DNA of 64,000 nucleotides from the NCBI RefSeq assembly GCF_003173715.1, contig NZ_CP029550.1, positions 248,001-312,000 on the forward strand, given 5' to 3'. The notes beneath the pieces are model-generated. The model had not been told where the DNA came from, searched no databases, and saw nothing but the letters and a program-made list of their open reading frames with translations. A program made the translations under genes and the position numbers. This DNA is from Methylobacterium durans (lineage in GTDB: Bacteria > Pseudomonadota > Alphaproteobacteria > Rhizobiales > Beijerinckiaceae). This document shows positions 20,483 through 30,814 of this stretch, piece after piece (positions within the stretch are counted from its first letter, which is position 1; each line of letters opens with the position of its first letter).

Positions 20483-21360
20483 CTACTCGACGTTCTGAAC
20501 CTGCTCCCGGAATTGCTCCACCACGGCCTTCAAGTCGAGTCCGATCCGCGACAGAGCGATGTCGTTGGCCTTGGCGCAGAGGGTGTTCGCCTCGCGCCCG
20601 AGTTCCTGCGCCAGGAAATCGAGGCGCCGGCCGATGGCGCCGCCGCCCGTGATCAGCTCTCCGGCCGCGTTCAGGTGCGCCCGGAGCCGGTCGAGCTCCT
20701 CGCGCACGTCGGCTTTGGCCGCGAGCACCACCGCCTCTTGGTGGAGCCGGTCCGGATCGAGGCCGCTGGCGCCCGCGGTCAGGGTCGCGAGGCTCGCCGC
20801 GAGCTTCGCGCGCACCGCCTCGGGCGTGCGCGCCGGACAATCCTCGGCGGCCTGCGTGAGCGCGATCATCGTTCCGAGGTGTCCGTTGATGATCTCTTGG
20901 AGGGCGCGCCCCTCGGCTCGGCGCGCCTCGACGAGGTCGGCCACGAGGCGCACCACGCCCTCGGCGAGGTCACGGGCGATGGATTCGGTCTCGGCGTTCT
21001 CCGGCTCCTCGCTCTCGATGACGCCCCGCACCCCGAGCAGGCCGTCCAGGGTCGCGGGGCGATCCCCTCGGGCACCGGCACGCGGGCGATTGCCGCGGCG
21101 AGCGAGGCGAGGAGCGCCTCGTTCACGCGAACCCGCGCCGTCGCCTCGGGTTTCGTCAGCGCGAGGGAGAGCTGGCACTGGCCGCGGGTCAGGGTTTTCT
21201 GCAGGGCCGTGCGGGCGACCTCGCCAGCGGCCTCGGCGCCGTTCGGCACGCGCACCCGCACGTCGAGCCCGCGTCCGTTGACGCTTCGGACCTCCCAGGC
21301 CCATTGCACCGGGCCCGTCGTGCCGGCGGCCCGGGCGAAGCCGGTCATGCTCGCAATCAT
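20483..21360 (-). CDS. yicC: YicC/YloC family endoribonuclease-like protein (one frame break)
   Basis: YicC-family proteins are conserved endoribonucleases; E. coli YicC takes part in RyhB small RNA decay. The start MIASMTGFARAAG is the family signature, and the end GREANTLCAKANDIALSRIGLD with the terminal Glu-rich segment is the DUF1732 part. The frame breaks near 21052-21066: after IAPRP the true sequence continues one base off as ATLDGLLGVRGVIESEE. One missing base in GGGG or CCCC gives 293 codons. It lies between mltG and gmk, as in many relatives. Confidence 0.9.
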
Positions 21361-21411
21361 GGGCCTGACACTCCCCCGGCTTCGATAGGGCGCCGTCGCG
21401 GACCGCGTCGG

Positions 21412-22775
21412 TCAGCGCGGCTGCTTGAGCACCGGTACGGACTTCGCCGAATTCAGGTCGAACGTCTTGTTCTTCAGCGGATCGAGCTTCGTGCCCTCCG
21501 ACGCGTCGAAGGCGCGCGACCGGTTGCCGTCGAGGGCGAGCGCCGAATTCGTGGACGGCGCGAAGGCCGAGGCGCGGCCGGCACTGCACCCGGATCGGCC
21601 GGCGGCTCCGCCTTGTCGACGCCGCTCGCGTCGGGTGTCGGGGTCTGGCGGCTCTTCTCCACCGCGCGCCAGCGAGCGACGTTCTTCTGGTGGCCTTCCA
21701 GGCTGTCGGCGAAGGCGTGGCCGCCCGTTCCGTCCGCCACGAAGAAGAGATCCTTGGTGCGGGAGGGGTTGGCCACCGCCTCGAGCGCGGCGCGCCCCGG
21801 ATTGGCGATCGGCCCCGGCGGCAGCCCTTCGATCACGTACGTGTTGTAGGGGGTCGCGCGGTCGATCTCGGAGCGCTGGATGCCGCGCCCGAGCGTGCCG
21901 CGCCCGCCGACGAGGCCGTAGACGATGGTCGGGTCGGATTGCAGCTTCATGCGCTTGTTCAAGCGGTTGACGAAGACGCCGGCGACACGGGGGCGCTCGT
22001 CCGCCCGGCCCGTCTCCTTCTCGACGATCGAGGCGAGGGTCACCATCTCGGCGGGCGTGCGCACGGGAACCTCGGTGTTCCGGCGCTGCCAGATCTGGTT
22101 CAGCACCTCTTTCTGCTTCTGCTTCATCAGGTTGACGATCTGCTGGCGGGTGGCGCCGCGCTCGAACTTGTAGGTGTCGGGCAGGAGCGAGCCCTCGGCC
22201 GGGATCTCGCCGATCTCGCCCGCGAGGATGTCGTTCTCGTTCAGCCGCGCGACGATCTGCTCGCTGGTCAGACCTTCGGGGAAGGTGACCGCGTGCTGCA
22301 CCTGCCGGCCGGAGGTTACGACGTCGAGGGTGTCGCTGATCGTGGCATGCGCCTTGAAGCTGTACTCGCCGGCCTTGAGCGGCGGCCGGCCGCCGAAGCG
22401 CGCGGCGAGTTCGAACAGGCCGGTATGGGCGATCACGCCTTCCCGCTGCAGGATCTCGGCAATCTCGCCGGTGCCGCTGCGGGAGGGGATCACGACGACC
22501 TTGTCGCTGGTGAGCGGGCCCGGCTCGGTGATCTGCCGCTGGACCAGCGTCAGCCCGATCATCGCGCCGATGGCGAGGACCACCGCGAAGGTCAGCAGGC
22601 CACTGATCGTGGCGAGCAACCCGCCGCGCTCGCGCTCCGGCTCCTCGGGCGGCTGCGGTGCCGCGGTGGGCTTGATGGCCTCACCGGGCGAGCGCGGCGA
22701 GAGGCGGTTCGGCAGGGCCGGCTCGTCGGAGAGTGTCGGCGTCGGCGCGGGCGTCTGGCGTCTGCGGAAGAACAT
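21412..22775 (-). CDS. mltG: Endolytic peptidoglycan transglycosylase MltG (one frame break)
   Basis: MltG cleaves nascent glycan strands at the inner membrane and sets glycan length. The product is about 454 residues: cytoplasmic Pro-rich N-terminus, one membrane helix near 55-80 (ATISGLLTFAVVLAIGAMIG), LysM-like region, then the YceG catalytic domain with Glu in SIVEKETGRADERP and the motifs QSDPTIVYGL and PYNTYVIEGLPPGPIANPG. The start MFFRRRQTP is taken because upstream residues look non-coding. Near 21575-21590 the frame breaks in the C-terminal tail and resumes as AFAPSTNSALALDGNRS, ending SVPVLKQPR; one base restores 455 codons. Confidence 0.9.
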
Positions 22776-22943
22776 CGAATTCCTGCTCGGGCTCGCGCTT
22801 CCTGACCCCTCGCCCGGTCTCCGGCCGGATCGCGGCGCCGCATTGAGGCGGCGCGGGCAGGATGGCACGGTTGGGCGCGCGTGTCAGGAGACCGCGGAGG
22901 GGTGACCCTAGCCCGCTTTATGGCAAAAATGCCGTGCCGCTGT

Positions 22944-23882
22944 TCATATCCGCGTGGTCGGCCGGCGAACCGCCGGCGCGCGGGCCGGGCCGGGGGCCTG
23001 CTGGCACTCGGCGCAGTAGAAGGTCGAGCGGCCCGACTGCACCATCCGCGCGACGGTGCCGCGACAGCCCGGCGCCGTACAGGGCTCGCCGACCCGGTCG
23101 TAGACCCGGAACGCGTGCTGGAAGGCGCCGGCGCTTCCGTCCGTGTGGACGTAGTCGCGCAGCGTCGAGCCGCCGGCCGCGACCGCCTCCTTGAGGACAT
23201 CCCGGATCACCCGCGCGAGGAGCCGCGCCTTGGGCGTCGGCTTGCCATCCGTCCCGGAGAGGCTGCCGGCGGGCGTCTCCGGATGGAGCCCGGCGCGGTG
23301 GAGCGCCTCGCAGACGTAGATGTTGCCGAGCCCCGCGATCAGGCGCTGGTCGAGGAGCGCGCTCTTCAGGGGCGTGATCCGGTGGCGGAACAGGCGGGCC
23401 ACCGCCTCGCCCGTCAGCGCCTCGCTCAGGGGCTCGATGCCCATCCCGGCGAAGTGCCGGCAAGCGGCGAGCGTCCCGGTCGGTACGAGGTCCATGAAGC
23501 CGAAGCGGCGCACGTCGTTGTAGGTCACGGTGGCGCCGGTCTCCATCGCCATCACGACGTGGTCGTGCTTCGGCGTGCCGAGCGCCCCTTCCAGGTAGAA
23601 GTCGCCGGGCGAGACGTTGCGCCCATCGGGCAGAGCGACGTCGAAGCGGCCGCTCATGCCGAGATGCATGATCAGGGTCTCGCCGGAATCGAGATTCGCG
23701 GTCAGGTACTTCGCCCGGCGCGCGAGGTCGGTCACGAGCCGTCCCTCGAGCCTCGCGGCGAAGCGCTCGGGAAAGGGAAAGCGCAGGTTCGGCCGCCGAA
23801 GGGTGACGCGGGCGAAGCGCGCGCCGACCAAGGCGGGTGTGAGTCCGCGGCGGACGGTTTCGACCTCGGGAAGCTCGGGCAT
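22944..23882 (-). CDS. mutM: Formamidopyrimidine-DNA glycosylase (Fpg)
   Basis: Excises 8-oxoguanine and formamidopyrimidines and cuts the abasic site. The mature N-terminus [13 protein letters not shown] supplies the catalytic Pro and Glu; [12 protein letters not shown] and the helix-two-turn-helix ([19 protein letters not shown], with the conserved [11 protein letters not shown]) are present. The C-terminal zinc finger has CTAPGC and CAEC. About 312 residues, with a basic Pro-rich tail beyond the finger. It diverges with ubiE across a small unknown gene, a typical alphaproteobacterial neighbourhood. Confidence 0.95.
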   Translation of the reverse strand: MPELPEVETVRRGLTPALVGARFARVTLRRPNLRFPFPERFAARLEGRLVTDLARRAKYLTANLDSGETLIMHLGMSGRFDVALPDGRNVSPGDFYLEGALGTPKHDHVVMAMETGATVTYNDVRRFGFMDLVPTGTLAACRHFAGMGIEPLSEALTGEAVARLFRHRITPLKSALLDQRLIAGLGNIYVCEALHRAGLHPETPAGSLSGTDGKPTPKARLLARVIRDVLKEAVAAGGSTLRDYVHTDGSAGAFQHAFRVYDRVGEPCTAPGCRGTVARMVQSGRSTFYCAECQQAPGPARAPAVRRPTTRI

Positions 23883-23967
23883 CGTCTCGGGAAGCGTGCT
23901 TTGGCGTGAGGGAGCCCGGATATCGGCCCGGCGCTCCCGCCCGGCAATCCCGCTGCGACCCCGCGCG

Positions 23968-24387
23968 TCAGGAAATCCTGTCGCCCGGCGTCGGATGGGC
24001 GGAGGCGCAGGCCTCGGCGAAGACGCCGTCGCAATGGGCGAGGAGGCTTTCCAGGAAGCTCGCAGGGTAGAACGCGTAGACACCGCTGGAGACGGGCCCG
24101 CGCTCCATGCGCACGATGTGGAAGACCAGTTCCTCGGGCCGCATGCGCGGCACCAGGAAGGCGCGGTTCTGCCAGCGATGGGTGCCGTGCGTGAACCCGT
24201 CCGCCTCCCGTATCCAGTCCGGGATCAGGCCGTCCGAGATCGCCCCTCGATCGACGCGAGGAGGAATGTCGGCGCGCGCGTCCGGAAGGCGAGGGACATG
24301 ATCGATGCCGTTCGCGCCGAGATCGCGAATATTGAGTCTCGCTATTGTGTGACGTCCCTCAAAATCTTGCAAGATCGCATGTTCCAT
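23968..24387 (-). CDS. Conserved-looking hypothetical protein upstream of mutM
   Basis: A 139-residue protein I do not recognise. No signal peptide or membrane segment is seen. The central and C-terminal part ([56 protein letters not shown]) looks like a folded globular domain, while the first 45 residues look weaker, so the true start could be internal. It is co-oriented with mutM, 85 bases upstream of it, and divergent from ubiE. Function unknown. Confidence 0.6.
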   Translation of the reverse strand: MEHAILQDFEGRHTIARLNIRDLGANGIDHVPRLPDARADIPPRVDRGAISDGLIPDWIREADGFTHGTHRWQNRAFLVPRMRPEELVFHIVRMERGPVSSGVYAFYPASFLESLLAHCDGVFAEACASAHPTPGDRIS

Positions 24388-24548
24388 GCGGAAAGATCTT
24401 TATATGTTCAATTTGTTGCCGTGTTCGCGGATTTTGGCGGAGCGGCGACCCCTTTTTGATTAGGCTCGGGTCGGCGTTCCGCGCGGGTTTCGACGCATGG
24501 CGGTTTCCCCCTCGCTTCGCTATGGAGGCGGGCGAAGGGTTAGGTGCC
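24388..24548. other. A/T-rich divergent spacer in front of ubiE
   Basis: 161 bases between the unknown gene and ubiE, clearly richer in A and T than the surroundings (for example CTTTATATGTTCAATTTGTTG). Promoters for both directions are expected here, but no clear -35/-10 pair with 17-base spacing could be fixed by eye. Confidence 0.4.
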
Positions 24549-25322
24549 ATGCGTGACGACGAGCGGCCGTCCAGCGACGGGACGACGGATTTCGGGTTCG
24601 AGCGGGTGGCGCTCGGCGAGAAGCAGGGGCGCGTCGACGACGTGTTCCGCTCGGTGGCGAAGCGCTACGACCTGATGAACGACCTGATGTCCGCGGGTCT
24701 GCACCGGGCCTGGAAGGCGCAGCTCATCGCGATGCTGCGGCCGCCGAAGGGCCGGTCCTTCCGCCATCTCGACGTGGCGGGCGGCACTGGCGACATCGCA
24801 TTCCGGTCGCTGGAGGCCGGCGGCCCGCAGACCGAGGTCACCGTCCTCGACATCAACGAGGCGATGCTGCGCGTCGGCGCCGAGCGGGCGGGCGAGCGCT
24901 ACGCGGGGCGCATCGATTTCGTCACCGGCAATGCCGAGAGCCTGCCGCTGCCCGACGCCGCCTTCGACGCCTACACGATCGCCTTCGGCATCCGGAACGT
25001 GCCGCGAATCGAGGCGGCGCTCGCCGAGGCGCGCCGGGTGCTGAAGCCGGGCGGACGCTTCCTCTGCCTCGAATTCTCGAAGGTGGACATGCCCGTCCTC
25101 GACCGGATCTACGACGCCTATTCCTTCCACGTGATCCCGCGGATCGGCGCGCGCGTGGCAGGGGATGCCGAATCCTATCGCTACCTCGTCGAGTCGATCC
25201 GCCGATTCCCCTCCCCCGGCGCCTTCGCCGGCATGATCGAGGCGGCCGGCCTGCGCCACGTCACGCACCGCTCGCTCTCGGGCGGCATCGTGGCGATCCA
25301 TTCGGGCTGGAAAGTCTCCTGA
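24549..25322 (+). CDS. ubiE: Ubiquinone/menaquinone C-methyltransferase UbiE
   Basis: SAM-dependent C-methylation of the quinone ring (demethoxy-ubiquinol/demethylmenaquinol step). The 257-residue protein contains [25 protein letters not shown], the SAM-binding [12 protein letters not shown] near residue 77, and the UbiE signatures [13 protein letters not shown] and [17 protein letters not shown]. The ATG at [10 protein letters not shown] is favoured; an in-frame Met ten codons earlier is an alternative. It begins a plus-strand run with ubiB and coaBC, the order often seen near dnaA in Rhizobiales-type genomes. Confidence 0.95.
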   Translation: MRDDERPSSDGTTDFGFERVALGEKQGRVDDVFRSVAKRYDLMNDLMSAGLHRAWKAQLIAMLRPPKGRSFRHLDVAGGTGDIAFRSLEAGGPQTEVTVLDINEAMLRVGAERAGERYAGRIDFVTGNAESLPLPDAAFDAYTIAFGIRNVPRIEAALAEARRVLKPGGRFLCLEFSKVDMPVLDRIYDAYSFHVIPRIGARVAGDAESYRYLVESIRRFPSPGAFAGMIEAAGLRHVTHRSLSGGIVAIHSGWKVS

Positions 25323-25374
25323 TGGCGCTGGCCGAGACACCGGCGCGGCGACACGTCCGGGGGTACCACCTCCC

Positions 25375-26931
25375 GTGATCGGCGCGATCTTCCATCTCGT
25401 GCGCGGCGCGCATGTGGGCTTCGTCCTGGCGCGCGAAGGCGGCCTCGCCTTCATGGACCCGTCACAACTGCCGCCGCACCTGCGCCTCGCCCTGAAGGTC
25501 GGCCGCATGCTGGAGCGGCCGGGCCTCGGCGACGGCGCGGCGCGGCTCTCCGTCGCGCTGACCCGGCTCGGGCCCTCCTACGTCAAGTTCGGGCAGTTCC
25601 TGGCGACGCGGCCCGACATCGTCGGCATGGCCGCGGCGATCGACCTGGAGAAGCTGCAGGACCGCGTCCCGGCCTTCCCGCAGGGACAGGCGATCCGCGT
25701 CGTCGAGACCTCGTTCGGGCGGCCGCTCCGCCAGCTCTTCGCCTCGTTCAGCGAGCCGATTGCGGCGGCCTCGATCGCGCAGGTGCACAAGGCCACCGTC
25801 ATCGACGCCGACGGCACGCAGCGGACGCTCGCCGTCAAGGTGATGCGGCCGGGCGTGCGCGAGCGCTTCCAGCGCGATCTCCAGGCGATGCGCTTCATGG
25901 CCCGCGTGGTCCACGCCCTCTCGCCCCAGGCCGAGCGCCTGCGCCCGCGCGAGGTGGTCGAGATCCTCGCCCGCTCGGTGATGATGGAGATGGATTTCCG
26001 GCTCGAAGCGGCCGCCATGTCCGAGCTCGCCCAGAACACGGCGAAGGATCTGGATTTCCGGGTGCCGCGGCCGGAATGGGAGTTCACCGCGCGGGACGTG
26101 CTGACGAGCGAGTGGATCGAGGGCGCACGCCTCCACGATCACGCGGCCCTTGCCGCGGCCGGGCACGATCTGCGGGCGCTCGGCCGCACCGTGATCCAGT
26201 CCTTCCTGCGCCAGGCGATCCGCGACGGCTTCTTCCACGCCGACATGCATCCCGGAAACCTGTTCGTGGACGCCGAGGGTCGCCTCACCGCGGTCGATTT
26301 CGGCATCATGGGCCGGCTCGGGCTGAAGGAGCGGCGCTTCCTCGCCGAGATCCTGCTCGGCTTCATCCTGCGCGATTACAAGCGCGTGGCGCAGGTGCAT
26401 TTCGAGGCCGGCTACGTGCCGTCCCACCACTCCGTGGATGATTTCGCGCAGGCGATCCGCGCCATCGGGGAGCCGATCCACCAGCGCCGGGCCGACGAGA
26501 TCTCGATGGCGAAGGTGCTGACGCTGCTCTTCGACGTGACCGCCCTCTTCGACATGAGCACGCGCACCGAACTCGTGATGCTGCAGAAGACCATGGTGGT
26601 GGTCGAGGGCGTCGCCCGCTCCCTCGATCCGCAGCTCGACATGTGGACCGGGGCCGAGCCCGTCGTGCGGACTTGGATCGCCCGCAATCTCGGGCCGGTC
26701 GGCCGCCTCGAGGGCGCGGGGCGTGCCGCGCTCACGATTGCCGACGTGGTCGCCGACGTACCCGACCTGTCGCAGCGCCTCAAGCGCATCCTGATCCGCC
26801 TCGACGAGGCCGGCACCGGCGACGCCCAGCGCCTCGAGGCCTTTGCCCGCCAGGAGAAGCGGCGGGCGTTCTGGTCGACGCTGGCGCTCTGGGGCATCGC
26901 CATCGGTGCGCTGGTCATGGCCTTCCGGTAA
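25375..26931 (+). CDS. ubiB: Ubiquinone biosynthesis protein kinase-like ATPase UbiB
   Basis: UbiB (ABC1/ADCK) is an atypical kinase-fold ATPase required for ubiquinone synthesis at the membrane. The 518-residue product has the KxGQ motif in YVKFGQFLATRPDI (about residues 64-77), the Ala-rich nucleotide loop AAASIAQVHKA, the catalytic HADMHPGNLF and VDFGIMGRL of the kinase fold, and one hydrophobic C-terminal helix (LALWGIAIGALVMAF). It starts at GTG 52 bases after ubiE. Length and motifs are normal. Confidence 0.95.
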   Translation: MIGAIFHLVRGAHVGFVLAREGGLAFMDPSQLPPHLRLALKVGRMLERPGLGDGAARLSVALTRLGPSYVKFGQFLATRPDIVGMAAAIDLEKLQDRVPAFPQGQAIRVVETSFGRPLRQLFASFSEPIAAASIAQVHKATVIDADGTQRTLAVKVMRPGVRERFQRDLQAMRFMARVVHALSPQAERLRPREVVEILARSVMMEMDFRLEAAAMSELAQNTAKDLDFRVPRPEWEFTARDVLTSEWIEGARLHDHAALAAAGHDLRALGRTVIQSFLRQAIRDGFFHADMHPGNLFVDAEGRLTAVDFGIMGRLGLKERRFLAEILLGFILRDYKRVAQVHFEAGYVPSHHSVDDFAQAIRAIGEPIHQRRADEISMAKVLTLLFDVTALFDMSTRTELVMLQKTMVVVEGVARSLDPQLDMWTGAEPVVRTWIARNLGPVGRLEGAGRAALTIADVVADVPDLSQRLKRILIRLDEAGTGDAQRLEAFARQEKRRAFWSTLALWGIAIGALVMAFR

Positions 26932-26940
26932 GCTCAGCGC

Positions 26941-28226
26941 ATGGAACGCTCCTCGGAACAGCCGTCCGACCGGCCCCTGCAGAACCGCCGCATCCTCCTC
27001 GTCATCGGCGGGGGGATCGCGGCCTACAAGTCCCTCGACCTGATCCGGCGCCTGCGCGAGCGCGGCGCGGCGGTGCGCCCGGTCCTCACCAAGGGAGCGC
27101 AGGAATTCGTGACGCCCCTCGCCGCGGCCGCGCTCGCGGGCGACCGGGCGCATACCGACCTGTTCGACCGGGCGGACGAGGCGGATATCGGCCACATCAA
27201 GCTCGCCCGCGACGCCGACGTCGTCGTGGTGGCGCCCGCCACCGCCAACCTGATGGGCCGCATGGCCGGCGGCTTCGCGCCCGACCTCGCCTCGACGGTG
27301 CTGCTGGCGACGACGCTGCCGATCCTGATCGCGCCCGCCATGAACGTGCGGATGTGGCAGCACCCGGCGACCCGCCGCAACCTCGCGACGCTGACCGGCG
27401 ACGGGGTGCGGGTCGTCGGACCGAACGAGGGTCCGATGGCCGAGGCCGAGCACGGGCCCGGCCGCATGGCCGAACCGTCGGAGATCGTGGAGGCGGTCGA
27501 GGCCATTCTGGCGGAGAGGGCCGGGGAAACGGGTGGGCTCGGCTTCCTCGCCGGGCGCCGGCCGGCCGGGCCGCTCGCGGGCCGGCGCGTCCTCGTGACC
27601 TCGGGCCCGACCCACGAGCCGATCGACCCCGTGCGCTACATCGCCAACCGCTCCTCCGGGCGTCAGGGCCACGCCATAGCGGCGGCCGCCGCCTCCGCGG
27701 GCGCCGCCGTGACCCTGGTCTCGGGGCCGGTCGCGATCCCCGACCCGGAAGGCGTGCGCGTTGTCCGGGTCGAGACGGCCCGCGAGATGCTGGCGGCGGC
27801 CGAGGCGGCGCTGCCCGCCGATCTCGCGATCTTCACGGCGGCGGTCGCCGATTTCCGGCCCGCCGAGGCCCACAACGCGAAGATCAAGAAGGACGGCGCC
27901 GCGCCGGCCCCCCTCGGGCTCGTCGAGAACCCGGACATCCTCGCGACGATCGCGCGCCGGCAGGAGGGCCGCCCCGGGCTCGTCGTCGGCTTCGCGGCCG
28001 AGACCGACACGGTCATCGACTACGCCCGCGCCAAGATCGGCCGGAAGGGCTGCGACCTGATCGTGGCGAACGACGTCTCGCCCGCCGGCGGGGTGATGGG
28101 CGGAGAGCGCAACACCGTCCACCTCGTCGCCCGCGACGGCTCGGTCGAGAGCTGGCCGACGCTCGACAAGGACGAGGTGGCGCGCCGCCTGGTCCAGGTC
28201 TTCGCCCGGATGCTCACCGCCCCTGA
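26941..28226 (+). CDS. coaBC: Bifunctional phosphopantothenoylcysteine decarboxylase/synthetase CoaBC (3' frame break)
   Basis: CoaBC makes 4'-phosphopantetheine for coenzyme A: CoaB joins phosphopantothenate with cysteine and CoaC decarboxylates it. The N-terminal flavoprotein part has GGGIAAYKSLDLIRRLRE, the His in GHIKLARDADVVVVAPATAN and PAMNVRMW; the CoaB part has TSGPTHEPIDPVRYIANRSSG and AAVADFRPAEAHNAKIKK. As read, the frame runs on to 28464, adding an Arg/Pro-rich tail that overlaps the convergent LysR gene. One missing C in 28220-28223 would give a TGA at 28224-28226 and a normal 428 residues, so that end is used. Confidence 0.92.
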
Positions 28227-28243
28227 GCGGGGCGGCCGGCGCC

Positions 28244-29146
28244 CTATTCCTCCTCGCGGATCACGGGCAGGCGCCGCAGGCGCTCGGCCGCGTGGTCGAG
28301 GAAGGCCGCGACCTTGGGCGGCCGGTGGGGCCCGCCCCGCGCTACGAGCTGGACCGGGATCGGCGGCGGCTCGTGGGAGCGCAGCAGGCGGACGAGACGG
28401 CCCGCCGCCACCTCCTCGGCGACCTGATAGGACAGGACCCGCGCGATGCCCCGTCCGGCCCTGACGGCGATGAGCTGCGCCTCGATCTCGTTGACGAGGA
28501 GCCGCGGCGCGAGCCGGACCACGGTGCCCCGCCGGTCCGAGCCGAAGCGCCATTCCCGGACATCCGTGCGAGGGGAGCCGAAGATCGTGTCGTGCGCGGC
28601 GAGATCGGCGGGGGATTCCGGGATGCCGCGCGCCGCGAGATAGGCCGGGCTCGCCACGAGCACCCGGCGGACAGTGCCGACCCGCCGCACGAGAAGGCTC
28701 GAATCGGCGAGGTGGTCGATCCGTAGAGCGAGATCGAGCCCGTCCTCGATCAGGTCGAGATTGCGGTCGGCGAGGACCAGCTCGACCTGCGTCTCGGGAT
28801 GCGCGTCGAGGAAGCTCGCGACCACCGGCGCCATGTGCAGCCGCCCGAACTGGATCGGCGCCGTGACCCGCAGCAGGCCCCGGACGGGTGCGTCGGACAG
28901 GCCTCCCATCGCGGTCTCGTACGCGGTGAGCACCGCGCGGGCCTGCTCGGCCAAGGCCCGCCCGGCCTCGGTCGGCGCGAGGCGGCGCGTCGTCCGCTCA
29001 AGGAGCCGGATGCCGGCCCTCTCCTCCAGCCCCGCGAGCGCGCGGGTCACGGCCGGCGCCGAGCGCCGAAGCCGGCGCGCCGCGGCGGCGAGGCTGCCCT
29101 GTTCGACGATCGCGACGAAGATCGCCAGTTCATCGAGCCGGTCCAC
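28244..29146 (-). CDS. LysR-family transcriptional regulator
   Basis: A 300-residue LysR regulator: N-terminal winged helix-turn-helix (MDRLDELAIFVAIVEQGSL, AAAARRLRRSAPAVTRALAG LEER region, residues 1-60) followed by a periplasmic-binding-like effector domain from about 88. It diverges from the GST gene across 98 bases, the classical arrangement for a LysR protein controlling its neighbour. The inducer is unknown; control of the GST/flavin-oxidase pair is inferred. Confidence 0.88.
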   Translation of the reverse strand: MDRLDELAIFVAIVEQGSLAAAARRLRRSAPAVTRALAGLEERAGIRLLERTTRRLAPTEAGRALAEQARAVLTAYETAMGGLSDAPVRGLLRVTAPIQFGRLHMAPVVASFLDAHPETQVELVLADRNLDLIEDGLDLALRIDHLADSSLLVRRVGTVRRVLVASPAYLAARGIPESPADLAAHDTIFGSPRTDVREWRFGSDRRGTVVRLAPRLLVNEIEAQLIAVRAGRGIARVLSYQVAEEVAAGRLVRLLRSHEPPPIPVQLVARGGPHRPPKVAAFLDHAAERLRRLPVIREEE

Positions 29147-29244
29147 GCGATCTTTCCGGAAACTGAAAGTCTGTCGGTCGACCCTGACGGATTTCGCTTC
29201 ATACGCGCAAGAATAACTTGGGCCCGTCCAACCGGAGACCCGCC

Positions 29245-29868
29245 ATGACCGAACCGACCCTCACCCTCCACGGCCTGCGCCTGTCGGGCCACTCGCACCG
29301 GGCCGAGCTGTTCCTGTCGCTGCTCGGCCTGCCCTACCGCTTCGTCGAGAGCGGCGCCGACGTGCGCGCAAGCGCGCCCTTCCGCCAGCTGAACCCGCTC
29401 GGGCAGATCCCCGTGCTCGTCGATGGCGACGTCGTCGTTGCCGACAGCAACGCCATCTTGGTCTACCTCGCCCGGCGCTACGCCCCTGCTGGCGAGTGGC
29501 TGCCGGATGCGCCGGATCTGGCTGCGCAGGTGCAGCGCTGGCTCTCGGTCGCCGCGGGTGAGGTCCGCTACGGGCCGGCCCTCGCCCGGCTGATGGCGCT
29601 GTTCGGCGCGCAGGCCGACCGCGCCGCCGTCGAGGAGACCGCGGCGCGGATCCTGGGCTTCATGGAGGGGCATCTCGGCGAGCGCGCCTACCTCGCCGCG
29701 GCGCATCCGACGATCGCGGACGTCGCCTGCTACGCCTACGTCGCCCACGCGCCGGAGGGCGGGGTCTCGCTGGAGCCCTACCCCGCGATTCGGGCCTGGC
29801 TCCGACGGATCGAGGCTCTGCCAGGCTTCGTGCCGATGCCCGCGTCTCCTGTCCCGGAGGCCGCCTGA
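29245..29868 (+). CDS. Glutathione S-transferase family protein
   Basis: A 207-residue cytosolic GST. The thioredoxin-like N-terminal domain (TLHGLRLSGHSHRAELFLS, then NPLGQIPVLVDGDVVVADSNAIL with the cis-Pro and the DSNAI glutathione-binding turn) is followed by a helical domain with HPTIADVACYAYV. The active residue is probably the Ser in LSGHSHR. It overlaps nothing upstream and is 7 bases before the flavin-oxidase gene. The substrate is unknown. Confidence 0.88.
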   Translation: MTEPTLTLHGLRLSGHSHRAELFLSLLGLPYRFVESGADVRASAPFRQLNPLGQIPVLVDGDVVVADSNAILVYLARRYAPAGEWLPDAPDLAAQVQRWLSVAAGEVRYGPALARLMALFGAQADRAAVEETAARILGFMEGHLGERAYLAAAHPTIADVACYAYVAHAPEGGVSLEPYPAIRAWLRRIEALPGFVPMPASPVPEAA

Positions 29869-29875
29869 GGATGCC

Positions 29876-30802
29876 ATGGCTGCCCCCAGCTTCCACGCGG
29901 ACGAGATCGCCGCCCAGGCGCTCGGCGACGGCGTGATCGGCGACACGCCGGCCATCCGCTCCTTCATGCCCGAGCAGCACCGCGACTTCTTCGCGGGCCT
30001 GCCCTACCTGTTCGCCGGACTCGTCGACGCGGCGGGCGCGCCGATCGCCACGATTCTCACGGGTCGGCCCGGCTTCGTCGCTGCGGAGGATCCGGTCACC
30101 CTCCGTGTTTCGGCCCTGCCGGCCGGCGACGATCCCGCCGCGGCCGTGCTCCGCCCCGCCGCCGAGATCGGGCTGCTGGGACTCGATTTGTCGACGCGGC
30201 GGCGCAACCGCGCGAACGGGCGCGTCGCCGCGATCGATCCTGCCGGGTTCACGGTCTCGGTCGAGCAGAGTTTCGGGAACTGCCCGAGATACATCCAGCG
30301 CCGTGCCGTCGAGCCGGCGCCGCGTGTGGCCGGCCCCACGGAGACCCTCACTCGGCTCGACGAGGCGGCACGCGCGCTGATCGCGGGCGCCGACACGTTC
30401 TTCGTGGCGAGCCGCGCCCGCTCCGGCGTCGGCCCCGCGGCCGGTGCAGACATCTCTCACCGCGGCGGCCGCCCGGGTTTCGTGCGCGTTGCCGGAGACG
30501 TGCTCACGATCCCGGATTTTGCCGGCAACCGTTACTTCAATACGCTCGGGAACCTTCTCGGCGAGAAGCGGGCCTCGCTGCTTTTCCTCGACTTCGACAG
30601 CGGCGACGTCCTCACGCTGCAGGGCGAGGTTGCCATAGACTGGGACGGGTCGGAGGCGGACGGGTTCGAGGGCGCGCGCCGATCCTGGAGGTTCCGCGCC
30701 CTGCACGGGTGGCGGCGCCCCGGCGCGGTGCCGCTGCGCTGGCTCCTCCTCGACGCCTCGCCCTTCCTCGCGCGGACCGGCGCCTGGGCCGCCCCGGATT
30801 GA
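29876..30802 (+). CDS. Pyridoxamine-phosphate-oxidase-fold flavin-binding protein
   Basis: A 308-residue protein of the PNPOx-like FMN-binding split-barrel superfamily (COG3576 type). Two barrel-like parts are visible: QHRDFFAGLPYLFAGLVDAAG with ILTGRPGFV near 45-70, and DTFFVASRARSGVGPAAGAD ISHRGGRPGFVRV near 180-210 with PDFAGNRYFNTLGNLLGEKR. These segments match proteins often paired with a GST and a LysR regulator. The reaction is unknown. It lies 7 bases behind the GST gene and converges with speB. Confidence 0.8.
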   Translation: MAAPSFHADEIAAQALGDGVIGDTPAIRSFMPEQHRDFFAGLPYLFAGLVDAAGAPIATILTGRPGFVAAEDPVTLRVSALPAGDDPAAAVLRPAAEIGLLGLDLSTRRRNRANGRVAAIDPAGFTVSVEQSFGNCPRYIQRRAVEPAPRVAGPTETLTRLDEAARALIAGADTFFVASRARSGVGPAAGADISHRGGRPGFVRVAGDVLTIPDFAGNRYFNTLGNLLGEKRASLLFLDFDSGDVLTLQGEVAIDWDGSEADGFEGARRSWRFRALHGWRRPGAVPLRWLLLDASPFLARTGAWAAPD

Positions 30803-30814
30803 GGTTCGGGGCGG

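Noticed and set aside
28227..28464. C-terminal extension of coaBC overlapping the LysR gene
   Set aside because: The added ~79 residues are Arg/Pro/Gly-rich low-complexity sequence opposite a good LysR gene; one missing base in CCCC gives a normal stop.
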